Part shown: positions 1 through 10,160 of the stretch, piece after piece
How positions within the stretch are numbered: position 1 is the first letter of the stretch
Layout: every line of letters starts with the position of its first letter
From: Pithys albifrons albifrons
Lineage: Eukaryota; Chordata; Aves; Passeriformes; Thamnophilidae
Direction: 5' to 3'
Assembly (NCBI RefSeq): GCF_047495875.1
Contig: NC_092459.1
Span: 21,375,795 to 21,439,794 of the forward strand
Length of the DNA: 64,000 nt
The notes under the pieces: model-generated
Seen by the model: the letters and a program-made list of their open reading frames with translations, nothing else
What the model was told of the DNA's origin: nothing
The model's database searches: none
Program-made: the position numbers and the translations under genes

Positions 1-3000
1 TTTTTCATGACTAGTGCTTCAAGGAATTAAATGTCAAATGCTGTATCTCAACAAGTCCTTAACCCCCACCCAACACACATTATATTATGGAATGATCATG
101 TAACTGTATCTTTTAAAATTGTGTTTCTCAGGAAAGGAGATATTTATCTTGATTTGTTAGTCTCTTGCTTTGAACTTGACCCAGTAAAAGTAAGAAGATC
201 ATAAATGAGACAACAATTTAGAATACTGACCTAGTCTTCAAAGCACTTAAAATCCAGGGATTTCTATAAGAGAAAACAAAAGAGGTACTGGAGGTGAAAA
301 TTCTATGAGCAGACCCACAAAGGGTGAGGTCCTATTACATTGCAGCCTATGACTCTCCACAGTTGTGACACAACCAATCAGTCAAGTAGCGTGAAATTCT
401 AAGAAATGTGGCCAGACAGATTCTCTATGCAACCACATTTATTTGGAGGACTTGGTATCCCAGACAACTGTTGCATTGAGTCTAATTCACACCTGATGCA
501 GTAAGCAGGTTCAACTCCCTTGATATCAATTCAGTATGACCAGTTTAGCGTAGGAGGCCTAGATTTGCAATTACATGTCTCTTGTATTGAGCTGATTTTG
601 CAAAACACCACAGGTTGTCAGCCCTTTTGATATCTCCAGTCTCAAGAGAACTGCTCTCTTCTAGTAGTTCATTGATTCATTGCTGAGTTGACCTTTACAA
701 ATAGACCAGAATAGAACAGAATTAAGTTATATAATGTCTTTCTTTCAGGAGATGTCTCCAATCACTGATAAACCAATAATAATATGAGAATGATATGAAG
801 GCAAATATAAAAATAGTTGTAAATTAGGCAGCGGTACTTATGTTATCTCAAATACAAGACCATTACAGATTGCGAGGCGGGGGGATGTGGGGGGAGGACA
901 CACACAACACACTTTTTGCATGCATTTAAGTGTTTTTAATTCCTCAAATTTAAATTAATTTTTGGGCTAAGAATACACTAAACTGCAGCATAAATTGACA
1001 TGTGACATTTCACTGATTCTTCTGGTTTTAAAATTATTCTGTTTCTTACAGATTAAAAGTATGTGTTTTAATTAATTTTCAGAATTAGTTAAGGTGAATC
1101 TATACAGTTATTTTTGAGATGTGTGAAGCGTGCCTTGTAGATCTTGAATATTTGTCTCTACAAAGGTGCCCATTGACCATAGCAAACCATTTTTTTCTGC
1201 TCCATTAATTCCTTTCTATTTCCTGATACTTCTGTATTACCATGGAGGTAAAGAATTATCATCATACACTTCATCTGAAAGATTGAAAATGCTTTAAACA
1301 ATACAAAAGTGATGGAGCAGTTTGCTGATACATTAAAACTTTTTGTGAGCCTGTAAATCTCTTTTACATGCCTTTATATTCACCCTGAATTGTGTTATGC
1401 TTAATAAGACTCCTAGCAGCTCAATTCCTCAGTCTGCTTGTGAGTTCAGGGAGCAATAACATGGCAACAAAGAGTACATGAAGGACTTGCTCTTCTAGAA
1501 ATGCAAAGGGCAAACCTGAGAAAAGGCAGTCTAGGAGCCTGAAAAGGCATGAAACCATGCAGTAAGAGAGTACAAGGAATCTGGAGAGGTTCAGAAATAC
1601 AAACTTCCTTGCTTCATGCCTGTGGTTGCCCAATGCCAGATGCTGCCATTCTGATGCTTTTTTCTTATTTGCTTTCTACGAGTATAATTAACCACAAATG
1701 ATCAATGGATCATCAAACATGCCTTTGTGTAAAAATCTAAGTGCTCAGAGATACCTGTCTTGTTCCTAAACACAGCTTTGTAAATCCATTCCATCAGGAT
1801 GTGGATTTCCCACTGCTCTGCACCAGTTAATGGGTGGCTATGAAATGCCCAAGAACTGGTGCATACAGACTTCTCTCAGTTTAGGAACCTTTTAAAATAT
1901 AGATTTCTTTTTTCTTGAAAGTGTATACAGTAGATTGTAGCAGATGGCTTGCTCTGTCTGGTAAATCTTTCTTCATTCGTGGCTCATTGAACTGGTAGTG
2001 TCATTACTGTCTAGAACATTAATTTGGAATTCATGTGCATTGCAAAATTTTCAGGGGAAGATATTTCATTTGTGTTCACAATAGCTACTACTTATTCAAT
2101 GTCACAAAACAGTTAAAGTTCCTTCTAGATACCTATTCAAGCTGCATTTTCAGTTCTCATCTACCATTTGATTGGAAAAGCAGATTTCATTAAAATGTTT
2201 TTGTTTTCTAGAAGGTTAATGTAGGAATATATTTTTCCTGGTGACTTCAAAAGAAAATTACAAAGAAAATCCAGTTATAATAATTAATCTAACATTAAAT
2301 ACATTTTACATTTACAGCTGCACTTTCAAATTTTTGTGGTCTTTTTCTTAGCACAGGAGATATTGAAGAACTTCACATTTCACATACTGCACTGTTCATC
2401 TCTGCAACATAAGGCAATTTGCACTGGAAGCATATGTTAAAAAAAACCTTAGAAACTGATCTTCAGCATTATGTAGTGGATTTCCACAGGCCTCTTAATG
2501 ATTAAAATTTTAATCACCTGATGATTAAAGGTTTCATTACTAGGCAATTAGCACTTTAAGTGCAAAGCATTTAATTCCGTTTTGAATGTGGAACCATCAG
2601 TGGTTGGGGATTTCAAAGTCAGATGGATCATAAGGCAGTGATGAAGTAAGTGCAGACTGGCCAGACAAGGTCAGAGGGAAGGGAAAGCTTCAGGGTGCAA
2701 ATAATAGCATAAGTATCCCTTTGACCAGAAGAATGAGATTTACATCTAAAGAAGAAGATAAGGTGCAACAGGAGTCAGAAGCTGCCTGGGTGCCAGGAGC
2801 AGGACAGCCTCAGCCCTAGGCATCCCAGGCATCTTCCTGGGGTTGGGGAATGTTGTTCAGTTCTTCCATGATAATGTGGATCTTGAGGCAGAGTAAAGCT
2901 TGCCCAAAAATTGGTTACAAAGAGTATTTGTTTAATCTTCTGTGTGTTTACACATAAGAAACAGTGGTGCAAACTGAACTCTTTATTGTAGTACATTTTA

Positions 3001-6000
3001 ACACACGAATCATTATTGATGTTGTTTTCCATTAAAAATATATTTAGCTGAAAACCTTCACTGTATTATCGTAGGCAAATTGAACTGCAAGATGAGTTGG
3101 GGTATTTTTTTGAGTTTTTTCAGAATTGTCAATTTGGCATATTGGCACTGTGTTGAAATGCCAAACTGGAAGCTGAGTAGTTCTTTTCTTAGCTTTTGCT
3201 AGTTTTAGCTGCTTCTTAGTATTTTTTTCTTTTTTTTTCCTTAGCAGGAACATTTTTGTCCTGGAATGGTTATACAGTTCTTTTTTCCATTATAAATATC
3301 TAGTATTGATTTATCTGTGAACAAACTGTATTTATTATTTCATTATAAGATAGGTACAGTAGATGTTACAGGTGGAGGATGTTAGAATCTTGTGATCTAC
3401 CAAAATAGTAATAATAAAAAATACCAGATTTCAAAAACCACTTTTTGACTCAATTCCATAGCTCATTGGATACCAAAGGAAGCTGCATTCATATATCAGT
3501 CTAGACTATGGAGCTTAATATATTCCTTTAGAGCTGTCACGCTGTTTCAAGATAACATAGGGGCATGAAACTATAACCACTCATTCAGAAGGATAGAAAG
3601 CTCAGTCTTTTATTTTTTCTTCCCTCCTCTTTTTCCTTTCCTTTTCTTCACCAGTCAAGTGCCATTCTAGTGTCAAAAGTCATGCTACAGAGATGCTGGA
3701 CAAGTCCACCACCAACATAAAGTCCCTGTCGCTTGTAACAGATTCAGTAAATACATGGCAGAAAAACTTCCAAACTTTCTGCCTTGAATTACCTAATCCT
3801 TTTTATTTGGTAGAAGGGGAAATGCGATAAGCATTGAACTAAGTCCTGCCTTTAGTTCTGTTGAACAGCCAGATAGCAACCAAACAAGGAACCACCAGAA
3901 TGAACCAGGCACTACAAGAGCTATGTATTAGTAGGAATTAGGTAGTGAGTGGGAGCTGAAACAGGATTTTTGCAGAGATGAAGTTCAAAAAAGCACAAAG
4001 CACTATAAAAATAAAGAGTGAATGTCTGATTTCCACCTGGTGGTTTGAGAATAGTAAATAATACACTAAACTGCCCTATAACCTGAAGAAATAATGTCAA
4101 GTAACAAGAAAAATCCTCCTTGCAAAGCAGCTACTGAAGAGATATTCAAACCTGGAATACTTATTTATTTATTGTGTGAATAATATAAAGCATGAAGACT
4201 GCACATGTCCTTACATAATTTTTATTTAAAAGTTGGAAAATATAATGCCCTCTATTTACATGAATGATTGCACTGAGACAGACTGAATTACAGCATGGAA
4301 TTGAGGTCTGAATGATATTCACTATGATACAACACTATAAAACCTATAACAGAAAATTCTACCGATGTTATAGGCACAGTTGTAGCTTTTCAAAGATGAG
4401 TCTACATGATCTACAGAGTGGATGGTATAGGATTTCTCTCATCTTTATTTTAGTCATCTGCAGAAACTCACTTGACTAGTTTTATCTACTTACCTACCTA
4501 CCTACCTCGGAAGGACTAGTCCTTGAGGTCTTTATTTCTGTTCTCTGACTGCAAAGTGGACTGACATGGACATATTTATGCCTGATGAGAAGTATTTTGT
4601 CCTTAGGAGCATGAAGTTCTTCCTCGAGTGTTCATGGTCAGCTCTTATTTTTAAGAATGCTGAATCTGGATCATCAGCAATTTGTCACTTTACTGTTAAG
4701 ATGAATCATGCCCTGACAGTGTTCTGGGTCTTTTTTGTGGGTGGGTGGTTTTTTTTTTTTTTTTTCCCAAGCACATGAATATGCAGATTAAAAATCCTTA
4801 GACAAACGCTGTCACAAACAAATTAGGTAAGATGAATAGAGCCCTGAGTATTTTCTCTTCTTTAACAGTCGGTCATTATGCTTCTGAACTGTTAACAGCA
4901 CATCTCAGAATGAAACACTAGCTGCAGGTACCAATGAGCCATTAGGTGGCAATTCAAGTGAAAGGAATTAATACAGCAATCTCTGTACCAGCAAAAGTGA
5001 CCTCCTACCTTGAGGGGAGATTGCTTTTTTGTTTTTTTCCCCATTTGATTTAGGTATAAGGCTACCATGCAACAGGAAACAGATAATCTTTTTTTCTTTT
5101 TAATTGCACAGTTCTTTCTGTACTGGTTCTAAAATGCAATCTTGATAGATTTTGAGTAATGATAATGATAGAAGACCCAGAGTTACTGGAGTTGAATGGT
5201 GAGAGAAAATCTTAAGATACTTGGCAAGCATTAACAAATCAATCTTCTGGATAGCTTTCAAAGAAAAGGGGTTTCTTGTGAAAACTGTTTTAAGACAGTC
5301 AGGACAATTTCTGTAGGAAAACGCAAAGGCACAGACATAGGAAAAGGGCTGACCAGTTAATTAGATTTACAGAGGTAGTACCTGATCAATTGGGTATAAC
5401 TCTATGGTAAACTAAATTAACAGGGGATCAGACTTTTATAAGGCTACAGCCTGGCTGAAAGACATACCTCATTGAAAGTTATAAGAAGGAGATTGTCAAA
5501 AGTAATTTGAAGACAGAATTATTACATTAATAAGCACAAGCATATGGAATGGAAAAGCAATGAGAGATTTAGAGCCTACACATACATTTATTTAATGTGC
5601 TAGAGTGTAATAAGTAGACCAAAAAGGAAATGTAAAATTATCTAAATACATCTCAGAATTACCATTAGATGCAAAAGAATTTAGTTTCTCTTGATGCATC
5701 CATCTATGAGATCGCCTTCATACAGAAAATTTGTTTTAGGAAATTTCATTTCCAGTAGCAATCAGTCTCAGTTCAGGAGATTAACTGATTATAGAAGAGT
5801 TGCAAGTAACTTCCTGTATACCTGAGCGTGATCTCACAATGCATTAGAAATAAATCTGTGATCCCAGTGGAAGCAATAAAAGGACATCTTAAAAATTTTA
5901 AATCCAGGAAAGATATTTAGAGTTGGTATGCAAGGACCAAATAAGAGTCAGGTGTCAACATTGCAACCTTCTTTGGTCCTTCCTTATCTTCTGGTAATCT

Positions 6001-6059
6001 GTGCTTGATTGTGAGCTATCTGAAGACTGGAAGACAGACAGAATAATGGAGAAAAGTTT
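1..6059. other. Gene-free AT-rich DNA
   Basis: No coding region, RNA gene or recognisable transposon was found. Small landmarks are a G-rich patch at 877-897 (two G6 runs) followed by a CA-rich stretch, a homeobox-motif-like patch with two palindromes at 2480-2580, four TACC units at 4491-4507 and a T17 run at 4749-4765. Open frames here are at most 88 codons, and the largest one actually starts inside the adjoining LTR. Confidence 0.6.
2480..2580. promoter_or_regulatory. Palindrome-rich AT block, possible conserved regulatory element
   Basis: Seen directly: a perfect 16-bp palindrome GATTAAAATTTTAATC at 2500-2515 and, 35 bp later, GCACTTTAAGTGC at 2551-2563, which has 6-bp inverted arms around one base. 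TAAT and ATTA cores are repeated between them. The arms CACTT/AAGTG resemble NKX-type homeodomain sites and the TAAT cores resemble generic homeodomain sites. Any regulatory role is inference; an AT-rich background produces such motifs by chance. Confidence 0.25.
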
Positions 6060-6654
6060 TGTCTTAGTTCGAGATAGCAAACTGCCAATCCCCCCAAGTA
6101 CAGAGAGAAGAGCCTCCCTCCCAACACCAGGGAAAGGGAGGAAAAGAGAGGGGAAAGGAAAAATAAACCACTTCACGTTTACACTAAAACTACATATATA
6201 TTTACAGAAAGGAAGAAACAATTAGAAGAGAGTACAAATATACACTCACACAAGTCTGCAACAACAAATTCCCCACTTCTTAACGAACACACAAATTCTA
6301 CTGTCTTAACTACACATTACTTAAAAACACCCCAAACTTATTCCCCAGGGAGACAAACTCAGGCAGAAAGGAGAGACCCAAAACAACACATGTTACTTTC
6401 CTGAGATACCCAGTGAGACAGTGGTGGGCCTGGCCCTCTCCATCCCAAAAGGAAGGCTAAGAAGCGACAGCTTTAACCACTCCCACACTGGTTCCTACTT
6501 CCCTGGAGATGATGTCATAATGTGGTATGGAATACAAACTTACTGGCTAGAAGAGGTCAGCTGTTAGCTCAGCCCAGCTCAAGTCAGCTGACAGCTTCGG
6601 CCTAGTCTGAACTTCAGAGCCCAAATCTAGGCCCACGTAGGTGAACCCATAACA
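6060..6654 (-). repeat. ERV long terminal repeat (3' LTR of a remnant provirus)
   Basis: Read on the minus strand, this 595-bp block starts TGTTATGGGTT at 6654 and ends with AAGACA at 6060, the TG...CA borders of a retroviral LTR. It aligns by eye along most of its length with the plus-strand LTR at 50639-51272, for example the shared stretches GGGCCTA, AAGTTCAG, GTCAGCTGA and GAGCTGGGCTGAGCTA-like sequence near the start. A box with ATTCCATACCA and TGACATCAT-like sequence lies at 6509-6534. The sequence just outside the TG end (6655-6668) is purine-only on the minus strand, as expected of the polypurine tract before a 3' LTR. No target-site duplication is visible, which fits loss of the rest of the provirus. 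It carries no coding capacity. Confidence 0.75.
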
Positions 6655-7140
6655 TTCTCCACCCCTTAATCCATACCATATTACGTCACTCATATCTTAA
6701 GTTCTCATGCTTAAACACTCTTTATTCTTCCAGGGCTCTTTTCCATCCCTCCATAATGTGGCTAAGAGTCCATTAGGATGGGGTAGATATTTCAGACTGG
6801 AACAAAGCAGTTCAACTCAGGTCATCTTATTTGATGATTCATATCTTTCACTAAGGTTACCACCCTCTCCTCAGGAGTCTCTGGTTTCCAACTGGGGTTA
6901 GAATAGTATTCACAGTCAAATCCACCCCTTGGCTTCATCTAGCTACAGGTGGTCTGAGGCATCATAGGCCCATCGAGCCAGGAACAACCCTCCCCCAGCC
7001 AGTCCAGGGTGTGATGTTCTTCATCGGCTCAGCTCTTGGGCACTTCAGCACTCACATGACGGGTTTTCAAAGATTCAACTCAAACCACAGTGTCCCACCA
7101 CACATCAACAGCTTACGTAGGCTTCTCTTCGTGTCTTTCT
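6655..7140 (-). mobile_element. Short ERV internal remnant with polypurine tract
   Basis: Immediately upstream (minus strand) of the LTR at 6060-6654 lies a purine tract, TAAGGGGTGGAGAA, at 6655-6668. The following few hundred bases to about 7140 are richer in G+C than the neighbouring DNA and probably belong to the 3' internal part of the same element. No gag, pol or env domain was recognised and no long frame is present, so it is a dead fragment. The far boundary is set only by the change in base composition near 7140 and could be off by 100 bp or more. Confidence 0.45.
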
Positions 7141-7868
7141 CTGTAAAAGTGCTATAAAATAGAAATTTATCAACCTACTTTTTTGAGTGTACTGATGGAT
7201 ACATGGATTAATGCACTATAAGAAATGTCATTCTATCTTACTGCACCTCATTGTTATTTCTTATACTTCATGAATTTTTTTAAAACTTTGTGCAATCTTA
7301 TAAAAATATAGACACTAGCTGCCCCACTTTGTTCCAATATCAGCCTCACAACTAGTATAACACCTGCTTTGTAACTTATGTTGCTTACTGCCCCCTTTTA
7401 ATGCACATCTGTTCTTCCAAGGAGCAAGTTCCCCCATGTACCACACCACTATATTTTCATTTGATAGTATTCAAATTAACTTGTTGGACTAGACCACTAC
7501 ACCATACTATCCAGATTACACTCTGTAAAGGCCTTGCTTCATCATCATCATCATTAATTTTTAGGTCATTCAATTTCTCACAGATCTTATGAGATTTCAC
7601 TTTTGTTTAATATCTAATTCTAGCTCATTTAGATGAACATTGAAAAATTTCATTATCACTGGCAAATTCAGAACCCCCCCACCTAGAAACCTTCTTATTC
7701 AGCAAAGATTCCACTTCCCTTGTTATCACTTGAGATCTGCTACTCAACTGTAATCCAAATGAACTGAGGATTTTTGATATTGCATTATGTTACCTTTCTA
7801 CTCAGCACATGAAGGAACACTAAACTGAAAATCTTATTTAAAAAATGCATACTACATGCACATGTTTA
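7141..7868. other. Gene-free DNA
   Basis: Low-GC sequence between the ERV remnant and the TTC microsatellite. Only a short CAT trinucleotide run near 7539-7552 stands out. Confidence 0.5.
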
Positions 7869-7870
7869 CC

Positions 7871-7953
7871 TTCTTCTTCTTCTTCTTCTTCTTCTTCTTC
7901 TTCTTCTTCTTCTTCTTCTTCTTCTTCTTCTTCTTCTTCTTCTTCTTCTTCTT
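7871..7953. repeat. (TTC)n microsatellite, about 27 units
   Basis: An uninterrupted run of TTC for 83 bases, i.e. GAA on the other strand. It is a perfect trinucleotide repeat and so likely length-variable. A poly-glutamate reading frame across it on the minus strand is a by-product. GAA/TTC tracts of this length can form triplex structures; that is general knowledge, not shown here. Confidence 0.95.
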
Positions 7954-8552
7954 GTTCCAACCACTGACAAGACAGAATAACAAGAAATGACCTGTAGATC
8001 TGACTTTCATCAGAATGTTTCATCTAGTTACACTTGATGCTCAGTTAAAAATCTGTATAAGAAAGACTGAAATAGAATTTCGCAAACATAGTTGTAATCT
8101 AAGTTCATTAGTTTGTGGGGGGCATGTCTCAAGGTGTTGTTATCTTGCCAAGTGCTACTCAAAAATTTTATCAAGAATGTAGACAATAATATAAAATCTT
8201 GTCTGAATTTATAGCTAGCATTAAGATGGTAAAGACAATAAATAACAGGAGAGGTTGCCATTATGCAGTGATCTGTGTTGTTCAGTTAAATTGTTATTCT
8301 TCAACCAAGCATGCCTTCAAACAGTCAAAGATAAGTTAATTGAACTGAGAACAAGGAATTAATGGTCTAGGTAAGGGACTGGAATAGTGTTTTGGAAAAC
8401 AGTCATTCAGAAGGTACACTCTCATCATAGTATAGGAGAATCTTAACATGCTAATACAACTTTTGGATGAACAAAAGGGGACTATAGAGAAAGAACATGC
8501 AATTAAAGACACAACTAGTACAACTATTGCTATTTCAAAAGCATGACTTGAA
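7954..8552. other. Gene-free DNA
   Basis: Sequence between the TTC repeat and a CR1 copy. Nothing recognisable was seen, including on the minus strand, where the open frames of 77 codons or fewer match no known family. Confidence 0.5.
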
Positions 8553-9100
8553 GGTCAAGGGAGGTTATTCTCTCACTCTACTTCACTCTTGTAAGACTCC
8601 ACCTGAAGCACTGTGTCCAGCACTGGAGCCTCCAACATGAGAAGGACATGAACCAGCTGGAGCACGTCCAGAGGAGGGTCACCAAGGTGATCTGAGGAAA
8701 GGATCATCTCTCTTGTGAAGATGGCCTGAGAGAGATGGGTCTGTTCAGTGTGGAGAAGAGAAGGCTCCAAGTAGACCTTACACCACGTTTCAGTACCTAA
8801 AGGGAGACTACAAGAAATCTGGAGAGGGACTTTTTACAGGGCCATATAGTGACAGGACAAGGGTTGATGGCTTCAAACAGAGAGAGGGTAGATTCAGACC
8901 AGATATTACAAAGAACTTCTTTACTATAAGGGAGGTGAGGCATGGGACAAGTTGTAAATGCTTCATCCCTGGAAGTGTTCAAGACCAGTTTGGATGGGGC
9001 TTTGAGCAATGTAGTCTAGTGGAGCATGTCACTGCCCATGGCAGTGGGGTTGCAACTAGATGATCTGTAAGGTCCCTTCCAACCCAGATCATTCTATGAG
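8553..9100 (+). mobile_element. CR1 LINE, 5'-truncated 3' end
   Basis: The block matches the end of the CR1 retrotransposon by eye. It begins in the C-terminal coding part of ORF2 (AAGGTCAAGGGAGGT), runs through the region that encodes the conserved RVQRR-like and GLFSVEKRRL-like tail, and then the 3' UTR ending AAGGTCCCTTCCAACCCAGA and ATTCTATGAG. Several frame disruptions are present, so it is inactive. The 3' terminal octamer is reduced to about one unit. Only a few per cent of a full 4.5-kb element remains, as usual for CR1. Confidence 0.9.
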
Positions 9101-9832
9101 TATGCTGGAGCCATACCTGTTGACTGCATTTAAAGAGGATGTTAGAAAAAACAATGTGTGGTGGCTGAAAAACAACCCTTGTAAACAGAGCCCTTAGGGA
9201 CTCAATTTGTTCAGCTAATCGAAGTGTAGGTTAAAAGGTGTTTTGATTGCCATATAGAGGCACTTATACTGTTAAATGAAATCTGTTCATGGCAAAAAAG
9301 GAAAATTTTCAGTCTTACAGACAAAAGCGTAACAAGATATGTATATTCAACCTTGAAACAGACACAGTAAATGTAATTAAGAATTTATAAGGAAAGGCAA
9401 TAGATGCACTTTGGCTCTGAGTCTGTAAAATGAGTTTAGATATCCTTCCGGAAAACATGCTTTGACTCAGCATCTGAGAAATTATATACATTGTAGACCA
9501 AGTGATCATAATGGGTTGCACATAAAGTCTGTGAATGTCAAAGGTCAAATGAGAAACATTAGCAAAAATAAACAAGGGTTAACCTGCCAGAATTTAATCC
9601 TGTCATGTCATTTTGCAATGGCAATATTTTTCTCCTTTGTACACAGTAAGTGTGTCTGAAACAATGGGGCAGACCTCCTCCAGCTGGCTGAAGGGTACGC
9701 AGGTTTGTTGTGACAAGGAAGATAACCTGCTCATCACACTGGAGAGTGCAAGAATGTTACCAGTACAAAGAACATCCTAGATCACATTACATGTTGAAAA
9801 AAAATGGGGTTTGTGTTACTGAACAGGGTTGG
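9101..9832. other. Gene-free DNA
   Basis: Sequence between the CR1 and the 5S-headed element. A stretch around 9660-9760 is more GC-rich than the rest but was not identified. Confidence 0.5.
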
Positions 9833-9844
9833 TGAAAAGATGAC

Positions 9845-10160
9845 TTCATAGATGGGTATGTATGGCTAGGCTTTGCAAATGAAGATTTGGGAAGGGCTCT
9901 ACCCACGTGGGTGCGTCCTTCGAGCCTGTGCAGCGGATTTTTTAGGTGAGGCACAGTGTGCACAGAAGTGGTCCCACCCTTTAACTCCTAAATTTCATCT
10001 GCCACAGCTGAGTGAGCTTGGATGGCGACAGTGAAGTCCTCAAGACTAGAACCTACAGCCTCCGGTATTCCCAGGAGGTCTCCAATCCAAGTACTAACCA
10101 AGCCTGGCCCTGCTTAGGTTCCGAGATCTGACGAAATCGGGCATCAGTGTGGCTTCTGCC
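9845..10160 (-). mobile_element. 5S rRNA-headed SINE-like retroposon
   Basis: On the minus strand the first about 110 bases (10160 down to 10050) are a near full-length 5S rRNA gene copy. They include TCGGAACCTAAGCAGGG (A-box region) and TACTTGGATTGGAGACC (C-box region), with about a dozen differences from the usual vertebrate 5S gene over the last 93 positions and a small deletion near the 5' end. About 190 further bases of unrelated body follow, ending in a tail with CATACATAC at 9856-9864. A 34-bp piece of this tail recurs at 40232-40265. An imperfect direct repeat, TGAAAAGATGAC at 9833-9844 against TGAAAATGAC at 10161-10170, could be an aged target-site duplication. 5S-derived SINEs (the SINE3 class, including AmnSINE-type elements) are known; no Deu-type central domain was recognised here. 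The alternative is a 5S gene pseudogene with its spacer. Confidence 0.7.
10050..10160 (-). pseudogene. 5S rRNA gene copy inside the SINE-like element
   Basis: This is the 5S part of the element on its own. The promoter boxes inside the gene for RNA polymerase III are mostly kept, but both the A-box and the C-box regions carry substitutions and the 5' portion is shortened. It is therefore unlikely to give a functional 5S rRNA and is better read as a fossil promoter head. Identity to the vertebrate 5S gene is estimated by eye as just under 90% across the 3' 93 positions. Confidence 0.75.

Noticed and set aside
877..897. G-rich patch considered as a quadruplex
   Set aside because: Only two long G runs are present, so a stable intramolecular quadruplex is doubtful.
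7838..8023. Minus-strand frame with a poly-glutamate run
   Set aside because: It is the GAA reading of the TTC microsatellite; the flanks show no coding signal.
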